Part shown: piece after piece, positions 1 to 7,200 of the stretch
How the letters are laid out: each line of letters begins with the position of its first letter
Position numbering within the stretch: position 1 is the first letter of the stretch
Origin: an uncultured Anaerosporobacter sp.
Lineage (GTDB): Bacteria > Bacillota > Clostridia > Lachnospirales > Lachnospiraceae
Direction: 5' to 3'
DNA: 8,869 bases
Assembly (NCBI GenBank): GCA_945787925.1
Contig: CALZJY010000065.1
Location: forward strand, 1 to 8,869
The notes under the pieces: model-generated
Database searches by the model: none
The model's input: the letters and a program-made list of their open reading frames with translations, nothing else
Told to the model about the DNA's origin: nothing
Translations under genes and position numbers: made by a program

Positions 1-126
1 CTTTACATTTACGGATGCTTTGGCCACTTTATCATTTACTAATACTCTGCCTGCGTCACAAGCTTCGTTGGCAACCGTTCTTCTCTTAATCAGCCTTGAT
101 ACTTTTAAGAATTTGTCTAATCTCAT
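1..126 (-). CDS. rqcP: RqcP (YabO/HslR-type) S4-domain RNA-binding protein, 5' part only
   Basis: Partial gene: 42 codons run from the ATG at 126-124 to the window edge, and the C-terminal half lies outside. The protein opens MRLDKFLKVSRLIKRRTVAN, which by recall is almost identical to B. subtilis RqcP (YabO). It is the first part of an S4 RNA-binding domain, with the basic residues R2, K5, K8, R11, K14, R15 and R16 visible. In B. subtilis, RqcP binds stalled 50S-peptidyl-tRNA complexes and works with RqcH to add C-terminal alanine tails in ribosome-associated quality control. The start is supported by a GGAGAAG Shine-Dalgarno site at 130-136 and by alignment of the N terminus. It follows hup, with a terminator-like hairpin between them. 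I see no clear promoter in the 70-odd bases after that hairpin. In Bacillus the next genes are yabP and yabQ, which would lie beyond position 1. Family assignment is firm; cellular role is inferred from the homologue. Confidence 0.93.
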   Translation of the reverse strand, partial: MRLDKFLKVSRLIKRRTVANEACDAGRVLVNDKVAKASVNVK

Positions 127-200
127 ACTCTTCTCCAATCCTATGTTTCTATTTCTATCTGAACACGACTTCTTTTAGAGGGCATGAATTTCGTGTATTT

Positions 201-234
201 AAGAAAAAGGATGACCCAGGTCGGACCATCCTTT
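201..234 (-). terminator. Rho-independent terminator after hup
   Basis: Read on the minus strand, a 12-bp stem pairs 223-234 with 206-217, including two G-U pairs, around a 5-base loop (218-222). It is followed by T residues interrupted by one C (208-201). It begins 12 bases after the hup stop codon. It should end or attenuate the hup transcript before rqcP. Confidence 0.8.
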
Positions 235-246
235 AAATAACTATTC

Positions 247-522
247 TTATGCGTTCACAGCATCTTTTAAAGCTTTACCAGCTTTAAATTTAGGAGCTTT
301 AGAAGCAGCAATTGTCATAGTTTTACCAGTTTGAGGGTTTCTACCTTCTCTAGCTGCTCTTTCAGATACTTCGAAAGTACCAAATCCAACTAATTGAATT
401 TTTTCTCCTTTTGTTAATTCTTCAGTTACAACATCAACAAAAGCTTTTAATACTTTTTCAGAATCTTTTTTAGATAATTCAGTTCTTTCTGCAATTGCAG
501 CAACTAATTCAGTTTTGTTCAT
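247..522 (-). CDS. hup: HU-type DNA-binding protein
   Basis: This 91-residue protein is the usual length for a bacterial HU/IHF-family histone-like protein, an abundant dimeric nucleoid protein that bends DNA with little sequence preference. The N terminus (MNKTELVAAIAE) forms the helical dimer core. The family signature begins at GFGTFEV (46-52). The beta-arm carries R55, R58, R61, N62 and P63, the proline that intercalates into DNA. The start has a strong AGAGGAGGA Shine-Dalgarno site at 531-539, eight bases upstream. Codon use is extreme: every leucine is TTA, every arginine is AGA, and nearly all third positions are A or T. This differs from mazG and mfd and fits a very highly expressed gene. 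It lies 48 bases after mazG and is closed by a good terminator. A hup gene next to rqcP is not the B. subtilis order. HU rather than IHF is inferred because the organism looks like a Firmicute. Confidence 0.97.
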   Translation of the reverse strand: MNKTELVAAIAERTELSKKDSEKVLKAFVDVVTEELTKGEKIQLVGFGTFEVSERAAREGRNPQTGKTMTIAASKAPKFKAGKALKDAVNA

Positions 523-552
523 GGAATTACTCCTCCTCTAAAAGATAGTATT

Positions 553-582
553 ATTATATAATCAATTCGATTACTTTATCCG
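553..582 (-). promoter_or_regulatory. Possible sigma-A promoter for hup
   Basis: In the gap between mazG and hup a perfect minus-strand -10 hexamer TATAAT lies at 553-558. The best -35 partner, CGGATA at 577-582 with an 18-base spacer, is poor (3 of 6) and falls inside the end of mazG. A separate promoter would explain the high-expression codon use of hup, but AT-rich DNA produces TATAAT easily. Treat it as a candidate only. Confidence 0.3.
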
Positions 583-1356
583 TCCCCACAGAGCCAAAAG
601 CTCATCTATGGACATATCGTTAAGTCGCTTGCCTTGTAAAATAGCGAGTTTCTCAACACTTACAAATCTATTTATAAACTTATCTATAGCATTTGTCAAG
701 GAATTTTCTGCATTTAGCCCTAAAAACCTTGATAAATTTACCACACTAAATAACAAATCCCCATATTCATCCATAATATCGTCTAAAGCCCCATTTTTCC
801 TAGCTTTTTCAAGCTCTTCCAGTTCCTCAAGCACCTTCTCTTTTGCACCCTCGTAAGTCGGAAATGTAAACCCGACACTGGCAGCTTTCTTTTGGACCTT
901 CTGTGCGCGGATCGTCGACGGAAGTGCCTTTGCCACCCGCTGCATTCCTTCTCCCACGCTCTCCTCGTTCTTCTCCTTCTTCTTGATCTCTTCCCAGCTT
1001 GCGGATACTTCGCGGCTCGTCGATGCTCCTGTCGTTCCAAATACATGTGGATGGCGTCTTACCATCTTTTCTGCAACTTCAGAAATTACGTCTTCCATCG
1101 TAAAGATGCCCTCTTCTTCTGCAATCACGCTATGCATGACCACCTGTAACAGTACGTCTCCTAACTCTTCCCTAAGGTTCTTATAGTCGCCGGAAGCCTC
1201 ATATTCCTTGATTCCTTCTACGACTTCATACGCTTCTTCAATCATGCAGTTCTTAAGGCTCCCATGGGTCTGTTCACGGTCCCACGGACAGCCGTCCTTT
1301 GCACGAAGTCGCTTTATGATGGCTACGAATTCTTCATACGAGTATTTCTGTTCCAT
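571..1356 (-). CDS. mazG: MazG nucleoside triphosphate pyrophosphohydrolase
   Basis: This is a 261-residue all-alpha NTP pyrophosphohydrolase, which hydrolyses (d)NTPs to the monophosphate and pyrophosphate and is thought to clean non-canonical nucleotides from the pool. Two tandem MazG domains are visible. The first has the metal-binding EExxE motif at E40, E41, E44 with ELGD at 64-67. The second has E177, E178, E181 with EYGD at 197-200. The N-terminal DGCPWDREQTH (21-31) is typical. Length matches E. coli MazG (about 263). B. subtilis YabN, in the equivalent place, is longer because it carries an N-terminal tetrapyrrole-methylase domain that is absent here. I start at 1356, not at the in-frame ATG at 1425. 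The inner ATG has a perfect AGGAGG site, MazG homology begins there, and the longer version would start inside the spoVT terminator. hup follows 48 bases downstream. Confidence 0.95.
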   Translation of the reverse strand: MEQKYSYEEFVAIIKRLRAKDGCPWDREQTHGSLKNCMIEEAYEVVEGIKEYEASGDYKNLREELGDVLLQVVMHSVIAEEEGIFTMEDVISEVAEKMVRRHPHVFGTTGASTSREVSASWEEIKKKEKNEESVGEGMQRVAKALPSTIRAQKVQKKAASVGFTFPTYEGAKEKVLEELEELEKARKNGALDDIMDEYGDLLFSVVNLSRFLGLNAENSLTNAIDKFINRFVSVEKLAILQGKRLNDMSIDELLALWGRIK

Positions 1357-1363
1357 AGTAATT

Positions 1364-1369
1364 CCTCCT
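1364..1369 (-). promoter_or_regulatory. Ribosome binding site that fixes the mazG start
   Basis: AGGAGG on the minus strand, seven bases before the ATG at 1356-1354. It decides against the upstream in-frame ATG at 1425, which has no such site and overlaps the terminator of the preceding gene. Confidence 0.85.
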
Positions 1370-1409
1370 TTTTTATGTATGCAATTTCTTATACAAGAAT
1401 GAGAAGAAA

Positions 1410-1446
1410 CAAAAAACTCCGACAAACGATAACGCCTTCGGAGTTT
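1410..1446 (-). terminator. Rho-independent terminator after spoVT
   Basis: On the minus strand, AAACTCCGA (1446-1438) pairs perfectly with TCGGAGTTT (1422-1414) around a 15-base loop. It ends in a run of six T (1416-1411), then G and further T-rich sequence. The stem starts nine bases after the spoVT stop, which separates spoVT from mazG. Confidence 0.85.
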
Positions 1447-1455
1447 CTATTTATA

Positions 1456-2001
1456 TTATTGTTCTAATTGACGTCCTAAGAAGCCTGCAGCTGCATGAGC
1501 TAATTTCGCTTCTACTTCGCCTAATTTTACTTTTGGATCCTTTGTTAAAATGATAACCGCACCAATTGCATCGCCTTCACTAATGATTGGACTAATAACT
1601 TCATATTTATATTCTTCTTCATCATTTGTGATCTTTTTATAGTTTTTGTCATCAGAAGATCTCATAATGCTTTCACGTTGATTAATCGCTTCTTCTAATT
1701 CTTTGCTGATAGATTTAGAAACAAGGTCTTTTTTTGTAGCACCAGCTGCTGCAATTAAAGTATCTCTATCAGCGATGCAAACGATATGGCCTGTAGTTTG
1801 TGCTAAGGAATCTGCGTATTGTTTTGCAAACTGACTTAACTCACCAATTGGTGAATATTTTTTAAGAATGATTTCTCCTTCACGGTCTGTGAAGATTTCT
1901 AAAGGATCTCCTTCACGAATTCTTAAAGTTCTTCTAATTTCTTTTGGGATTACAACGCGGCCCAAATCATCTATTCTTCTTACGATACCAGTTGCTTTCA
2001 T
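1456..2001 (-). CDS. spoVT: Stage V sporulation protein T, AbrB-family transcription regulator
   Basis: This is a 181-residue regulator, close to B. subtilis SpoVT (178 by recall). The N-terminal 50 or so residues (MKATGIVRRIDDLGRVVIPK onward) form the AbrB/SpoVT swapped-hairpin DNA-binding domain and are nearly identical to the Bacillus protein. Residues about 55-181 form the GAF-like domain, ending AAGFLGRQLEQ. In Bacillus, SpoVT acts in the forespore under sigma-G, adjusting sigma-G-dependent genes and spore properties. The start at 2001 is chosen because it matches the family N terminus and has GGAGG at 2009-2013. An in-frame ATG at 2022 would place that Shine-Dalgarno site inside the coding region. 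Codons are strongly A/T-ending, as in hup. The gene stands alone: a long non-coding region lies upstream, a terminator downstream, and a sigma-G-like promoter in front. AbrB itself is a less likely identity because AbrB lacks the C-terminal GAF domain. Confidence 0.96.
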   Translation of the reverse strand: MKATGIVRRIDDLGRVVIPKEIRRTLRIREGDPLEIFTDREGEIILKKYSPIGELSQFAKQYADSLAQTTGHIVCIADRDTLIAAAGATKKDLVSKSISKELEEAINQRESIMRSSDDKNYKKITNDEEEYKYEVISPIISEGDAIGAVIILTKDPKVKLGEVEAKLAHAAAGFLGRQLEQ

Positions 2002-2008
2002 AATGTTT

Positions 2009-2013
2009 CCTCC
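2009..2013 (-). promoter_or_regulatory. Ribosome binding site that fixes the spoVT start
   Basis: GGAGG on the minus strand, seven bases before the ATG at 2001-1999. The alternative ATG at 2022 has no purine-rich site in front of it. Confidence 0.8.
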
Positions 2014-2049
2014 ATTTAACATTTATCAATATACAGTGCGTTATATTTA

Positions 2050-2079
2050 TAGTGTTAGTAAAATTGAGAAATTTATACA
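2050..2079 (-). promoter_or_regulatory. Candidate sigma-G promoter of spoVT
   Basis: On the minus strand, TGTATA (2079-2074) is followed after 17 bases by AACACTA (2056-2050). The forespore sigma-G consensus is close to TGAATA and CATACTA (recalled B. subtilis consensus), so the matches are 5 of 6 and 5 of 7. Expected spacing and position, about 50 bases before the ATG, fit. B. subtilis spoVT is transcribed by sigma-G. Nearby TATAAA-like sequence could instead serve sigma-A, so confidence is modest. Confidence 0.4.
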
Positions 2080-2194
2080 TTAATATTACATTTTTCACCT
2101 TGCCTAACCTACAATATCCCGGCTGTATGTACTCATAACGTACCCCTCTAAATCGTTATACGTTACTTCTGCTGGAGAAACTCAGATTTTATGT
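2080..2194 (-). other. Unassigned intergenic stretch with a 10-codon reading frame and alternative hairpins
   Basis: This is the unexplained part of the 293-base gap between truA and spoVT. The minus strand has TAGAGGGG (2150-2143), six bases, then ATG at 2136 and a frame encoding MSTYSRDIVG with a TAG stop at 2104. Two mutually exclusive inverted repeats surround it: 2135-2140 with 2154-2159, and 2136-2142 with 2159-2165. Either would place the purine-rich site in a loop. I do not recognise the peptide or any known RNA family. It could be a leader peptide, a small RNA, a gene remnant or chance. Confidence 0.3.
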
Positions 2195-2237
2195 AAAAAA
2201 AGGTAACTAAGAGAAAATATTACTTAGTTACCTTTTT
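2195..2237 (-). terminator. Strong, near-symmetric terminator after truA
   Basis: A perfect 15-bp stem pairs 2223-2237 with 2197-2211 around an 11-base loop (2212-2222). On the minus strand it ends in seven T residues (2201-2195). The A-rich base of the stem gives five T on the plus strand as well, so it could work both ways. It lies about 57 bases after the truA stop and should end the upstream transcription unit. Confidence 0.9.
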
Positions 2238-2294
2238 AGTATACCATATTTTGATAGACTTTCAATCTAAAATTTGATATTTTTAGCAAAAAAA

Positions 2295-3050
2295 TCAATT
2301 TTTTTGTAATAAATATACAACTTTCGTCAAGAACAGCCCCTTGCCCTCCACTGTCTTTCCTGCTTTTTGTCGATTCTTAGTCTTAAAAACCTCAGAAATA
2401 CTCTCAGGAGTCCGTTCTCCCTTGCCGATTTCTAACAGGGTGCCTGTCATGATTCTTACCATATTATAAAGGAAGCCATCTCCTTCATACGTAATCACCA
2501 CCGCATTCCCACAGCTTGCAATCTCAACCTTAGAAAGGGTCTTAACCGTGCCTCTTCCGTCTGGCATCTTCGATGCAAACCCTGCAAAATCATGGGTTCC
2601 TTCTAACAATGCAGCACCACGGCGCATGGCTTTAAGATCAAGACTTCCCTTTACAAACAGGCTTGTCTCACGAGCAAACACATCTTCATGGTCACCTATC
2701 GTGATATGATATTCATATTGTTTCGAGACCGCGCTATAGCGGCTATGAAACTCCGCAGGAACTTCCTCTGCACTCACTACTTGGATATCCTTTGGAAGGC
2801 GCTTGTTTACTTCTACCTTTAAGGACGTAACATCAACGGTCTGCCTTGTCTTAAAGTTTGCCACCTGTCCATAGGCATGAACGCCTGCATCCGTCCTTCC
2901 AGAACCTGTGAGCATGACGTTCTCGTTAAGAATGGCTCCTAACTCCTGCTCTAACAGTCCTTGGATCGAGACGGCTGCCTGCTCTTTCCCTAGACGCTGC
3001 CACCCTTGATACCTCGTCCCATTATATTGAATCACTAACTTAATATTCAT
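2295..3050 (-). CDS. truA: tRNA pseudouridine(38-40) synthase TruA
   Basis: This is a 251-residue enzyme that isomerises uridines 38, 39 and 40 in the anticodon stem-loop of tRNAs to pseudouridine. The N terminus (KLVIQYNGTRYQGWQR, 4-19) is the standard TruA opening. The catalytic motif GSGRTDAGVHA (49-59) contains the nucleophile D54 and R52. The later blocks FHSRYSAVSKQYEY, GTHDFAGFA and GDGFLYNMVRIMTGTLLEIG are all present, and the length is typical. The start at 3050 lies only 12 bases after the stop of the lipoprotein gene, with no strong Shine-Dalgarno site (only a weak GTAAGAA), so it may be translated by coupling to its neighbour. A strong terminator follows. TruA is usually a housekeeping gene near ribosomal-protein or ECF-transporter genes, so this location beside a foldase-like lipoprotein is a lineage feature. 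Confidence 0.97.
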   Translation of the reverse strand: MNIKLVIQYNGTRYQGWQRLGKEQAAVSIQGLLEQELGAILNENVMLTGSGRTDAGVHAYGQVANFKTRQTVDVTSLKVEVNKRLPKDIQVVSAEEVPAEFHSRYSAVSKQYEYHITIGDHEDVFARETSLFVKGSLDLKAMRRGAALLEGTHDFAGFASKMPDGRGTVKTLSKVEIASCGNAVVITYEGDGFLYNMVRIMTGTLLEIGKGERTPESISEVFKTKNRQKAGKTVEGKGLFLTKVVYLLQKN

Positions 3051-3062
3051 ATCGTTCTTACT

Positions 3063-4142
3063 CTAAATATGGAAGGTAATGTTCTTCCACTTGCTTGTAT
3101 CCTGAGTCACCTTATACCCAGAAGACCATGTCTTATATTTCTCTGCAAATACCTTGTTACGTTCTTGCTCGATGATCTGCTCTTTCTTCGCATTGGTTGC
3201 TTCTTCATCAAATGCGCTGATTAGCTTTATAATCACGAATCCAGAATCCGTTTCGATCACCTTGCTGATCTCTCCTTGTTTCAAGGCAAAGGCAGCCTCC
3301 TCGATCTGTGGATAATCGCCTTTTCCAAACGTAAGCTCTACTTCCGGCTGGTCTGTGTTGGAAGTAGCAAAGCTGCTAAAGTCTTCTGCCTGTAACGCTT
3401 CCTCTCTTAACTTTTCTGCCTGTTTCTTTGCATCTTTTTTCTTTTGTTCATCAAGGTCGATTTGATTGCCCTCTTTGTCTGTTCCTTTTGTCATCACTTC
3501 AAGAAGCTGTACCTTGATTTGTTTTGCCTGGTCATTGCTGATGTTCGTGTTTACTTCGTTTGTCGCAATGTTATATACCTTTTGGGCTAGGTAGTTTTCT
3601 TCTAGCACCTTTTGCACCATGTCTTGTGTGATGCCATATTTCTGTTGGTCTTCCTTCGTAATCTTAGACATATAGTCTCTTGCGGACGCTTCTACTTCGT
3701 TTACTTCATCCTGCTCTAAGCCAATCTTAAGCTCTGCTGCCTCTTGTTTGATGATTTTGATTTGTGTAATTTGGTCGATAACCTCTTGCTTTGCCTGTTC
3801 TCCAAACGTTTCCTTATCGGAAATCTTCTGTTCCCAAACTTCTCCTCCTGCAATCGGTTCATATTTATTCTTAATCTGTAACAGGTAAATCAATGTCTCA
3901 CGATATGTTACCTGCTCGGATCCTACTTTTAATACATTGTCATCTAATTTCAGTCCTTCTGTTTCGACTGTGGTATTTTCTTGATGCTCAGAGGAATCCC
4001 CTAGGTTCTTTTCCTGCACTACAGGCGGTTTCGTGGCTTCCTCTTTTTGTTCCTTCTTACTACAGCTAGCCATGGAACCTGCCATGCTAGTAAGCAATGC
4101 CATTGTGGCTACAAAACGTAAACCTGTTTTTAAACTTCTCAT
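3063..4142 (-). CDS. PrsA/SurA-like lipoprotein with degenerate parvulin domain
   Basis: This is a 359-residue exported protein. Residues 1-26 form a lipoprotein signal peptide: a basic start, a hydrophobic core around 8-21, and MASC with the lipidated C27. A charged, low-complexity linker runs to about 60. Residues about 65-200 resemble the SurA/PrsA N-terminal chaperone region, mostly helical and rich in charged residues. Residues about 207-309 follow the parvulin outline, with an EDFSSFA block, FGKGD and EAAFALKQGEISKVIETDSGF. The two histidines of active parvulins are replaced: the usual SHILV strand reads KVQLLEV, and GYHIIK reads GFVIIK. It probably helps secreted proteins fold outside the membrane as a chaperone, with weak or no prolyl isomerase activity; that is inference. 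The GGAGG site at 4147-4151 supports the start. It has a candidate promoter and truA follows 12 bases downstream. Automatic annotation would probably call it peptidylprolyl isomerase. Confidence 0.85.
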   Translation of the reverse strand: MRSLKTGLRFVATMALLTSMAGSMASCSKKEQKEEATKPPVVQEKNLGDSSEHQENTTVETEGLKLDDNVLKVGSEQVTYRETLIYLLQIKNKYEPIAGGEVWEQKISDKETFGEQAKQEVIDQITQIKIIKQEAAELKIGLEQDEVNEVEASARDYMSKITKEDQQKYGITQDMVQKVLEENYLAQKVYNIATNEVNTNISNDQAKQIKVQLLEVMTKGTDKEGNQIDLDEQKKKDAKKQAEKLREEALQAEDFSSFATSNTDQPEVELTFGKGDYPQIEEAAFALKQGEISKVIETDSGFVIIKLISAFDEEATNAKKEQIIEQERNKVFAEKYKTWSSGYKVTQDTSKWKNITFHI

Positions 4143-4176
4143 CTTTCCTCCACAAAATACGTTTTATTTGCAATAG

Positions 4177-4205
4177 AGTATACTTGATTCCCTATGGAAA
4201 CGCAA
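4177..4205 (-). promoter_or_regulatory. Candidate sigma-A promoter for the lipoprotein-truA unit
   Basis: On the minus strand, TTGCGT (4205-4200) is separated by exactly 17 bases from TATACT (4182-4177). These match TTGACA in 3 of 6 and TATAAT in 5 of 6 positions. It fills the 65-base gap after the mfd stop codon and would give a leader of about 30 bases. There is no terminator between mfd and this site, so read-through from mfd is also likely. Confidence 0.5.
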
Positions 4206-4207
4206 GC

Positions 4208-7200
4208 CTATTTTTCCCCTTCTAATTTCATTTCCTTGATTGTCGTAAGCACGCTCTTAATCAGCTCGAATAAGGAAATGGCATCTAGCTTCTGTTTTGC
4301 ATTTTCGCGTTTATCCAAATGATAGATAAAGGTTGGCGTCGTTCCTCTTTCCATTGTAAGCGCTCCTTTATAGGACTCTAACAAGGCCGGAATCTTCGTA
4401 ACGTCTAATGGTGCCTGTGCATACATCATCATGCGTACTTTCTTGCCTTTGTGGACCATTTTCGTCACATACGCCTCATGAGCGACCGATTTTAAATATG
4501 CGATGTTTAGCAAGTTGTTTACTGCATGTGGCATTTCTCCAAAACGGTCTAATAGTTCCTCTTGCATATCCATAAGCTCATCCTCACTTGAAATCTCTGC
4601 AATGCGCTTATAGACATCGAGTTTTTGGAACTCGCTCTTAATATACGTTGGCGGAATGAATGCATCTAAATCCATATCTACCGTAGTTTCAAATAAATCT
4701 TCATGAGTCGTTTCGCCCTTTAATTCTTTGACTGCTTCATTTAACATCTTGCAGTAAAGGTCGTATCCGACTGCCTCCATATGTCCGTGCTGTTTCTGTC
4801 CTAACAGGTTTCCTGCTCCACGAATCTCTAAGTCACGCATCGCAATCTTGAATCCGGAACCCAATTCCGTAAACTCCTTGATTGCCTGCAAGCGTTTTTC
4901 TGCCACTTCCCTTAATACCTTGTCTCTGCGGTACATAAGGAAGGCAAAGCTTGTTCGATTGCTTCGTCCTACACGGCCTCTTAGCTGGTAAAGCTGGGAC
5001 AAGCCTAAACGGTCTGCATCATCAATGATTAGCGTATTGGCATTGCCGATATCGAGACCTGTCTCGATGATTGTCGTGGATACCAGGACGTCGATCTCTC
5101 CATTGATGAATCCAAACATGATTTGTTCTAATTCCCTCTCGCTCATCTGTCCGTGGGCAAAGCTTACCGTTGCCTCTGGCACTAATGCCTGGATGCGCAT
5201 TGCCACTTCATCAATATCGTTTACCTTGTTATATACATAGTATACTTGGCCATCTCTTGCAAGCTCGCGGTGGATGGCTTCCCGAATAATCTCGTCATTA
5301 TGCTCTAATACATAGGTCTGGATTGGCATACGGTCCACTGGTGGTTCTTCTAATACGCTCATATCTCGAATTCCGATCAAACTCATATGAAGCGTTCTTG
5401 GAATTGGGGTTGCAGATAAGGTCAGTACATCTACATCGCCCTTTAGTTGTTTGATTTGTTCTTTATGCTTTACGCCAAAGCGTTGCTCTTCATCGACGAT
5501 TAACAAGCCTAGATTCTTAAACTCGATGTCCTTCGAAAGCACACGGTGCGTTCCGATGATGATATCTAACGTTCCTTCCTTTAACTGCTCGATTGCCTGC
5601 TTCTGCTGTTTTGGGGTACGGAATCTAGACATCATTTCGATTCGTACCGGGAAGTCCTTCATACGTTGTACGAAGTTATTGTAATGCTGTTGGGCAAGGA
5701 TCGTCGTCGGTACTAAGAATACGACCTGCTTGCTGTCCATGACTGCCTTGAATGCCGCACGGATCGCGATTTCTGTCTTTCCATATCCTACGTCACCGCA
5801 GATTAGGCGGTCCATGATTTTCTTGCTCTCCATATCCCGTTTCGTATCCATGATTGCACGAAGCTGGTCATCGGTCTCTTCATATGGGAACATTTCCTCA
5901 AACTCATTCTGCCATACGGTATCTTCTCCAAACTGATAACCTTCTTTTTCCTGGCGAAGGGCATAGAGCTGCACGAGTTCCTTGGCGATTTCTTGGACTG
6001 CACCTTTTACCTTCTTCTTCGTATTCTTCCACTCTAAGGAATTTAGCTTGTTTAGTTTCGGCTTCTTGGCATCCGCACCTGCATACTTTTGCAGTACTTC
6101 AAGCCCTGTGGCAAGGATATATAAGACGCCGCTTCCTGCATATTCGATTTTCAAATAATCCTTTGTGATGCCATCCACTTCAATCTTTTCAATGCCTCGG
6201 TAAATTCCTAAGCCGTGGTTTTCATGCACCACATAGTCTCCGATATTTAAGTCCGTAAAGCTATGGACCTTGCTTCCTTCGTAGGATTTCTTCTTTGCCT
6301 TCTTCTTTTTCTTTGCACCAAAGATATCGGTCTCAGAGATGATGACGAACTGGATTGCTGGATATTCAAACCCGCGATGGAGCGGACCAGAACTTACATA
6401 GATTTCTCCTGGCTGTATTTCACGATCGAAATCCTCGCTATAAAAGGCATTTAGATCATAGTCCCTTAAGTCCTCGCTCAATCGTTTCGCACGGCTTCTC
6501 GTATTGGAAATCAATACGATCTTATAGTTCTTTTCCTTCCATGCCTGTAAATCCTTTACTAACACATCAAAGTTCTTATTATACGGGCTTACGCTCTTTA
6601 CCGTTAAATCATAGCTTCTTGCAGCTACAAAATTCGTCTCCTTATGAGCTAACGTACTAAGCATCACAAGACGTTTGCTCATTAACTTCTGGCAAAGTTC
6701 CGTATAGGAATAAATCGCATTGGTCTGGCTTGGAAGGATGTAACCGGATTCTAATCGTCCTGCCATGCCTTCTTGGAACTCAAGCTCTACCACTTGTGCC
6801 TTTTCATCCATTCTCATTGTCTCATCTAAGAAGAAAATGGAGTTTTCCTTTGTAAAGTAATCAAAGAAGGATACGGTATGCTGGAAGAAATATGGCACAT
6901 AGCTGTCCATTGCAACCGATCCATGATATTCTCCTACACGTTCTAGGAACTCACCGATGATTTCCTTAATCCTTCTTGCTTCTTCTAATTTGCCTTGCTT
7001 CTTTAGGGAGGCATAATACTCCTCAAACTCCTCAGAAATCCGTTTCTTTCCGACTTCAATCATCGTTTTGTCAAAGATAAATTCCGTTGCAGGATATACC
7101 GTAAGCTCTTCCACCTGTTCAATCGAACGCTGGCTGTCTACATCAAACGAACGAATCGTGTCAACCTCGTCATCCCAGAACTCAATTCGGTAAGGCACCT

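Noticed and set aside
608..856. Plus-strand serine-rich reading frame opposite mazG
   Set aside because: It is antisense to a confident gene. The serine run is just the complement of Glu/Lys codons, and there is no ribosome site or homology.
1381..1416. TTTTTT-17-TATAAG as a mazG promoter
   Set aside because: The -35 is only the T-run of the spoVT terminator and matches 2 of 6. It is too weak to annotate.
1357..1425. Longer mazG starting at the ATG at 1425
   Set aside because: The extra 23 residues do not resemble MazG, overlap the T-run and stem of the spoVT terminator, and lack a ribosome binding site. The ATG at 1356 has AGGAGG.
2002..2022. Longer spoVT starting at the ATG at 2022
   Set aside because: The extension would translate its own Shine-Dalgarno site, and the family N terminus begins at 2001.
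5854..6168. Plus-strand 104-residue frame opposite mfd
   Set aside because: Antisense shadow of a fully conserved mfd reading frame, with no recognisable domain or initiation signal.
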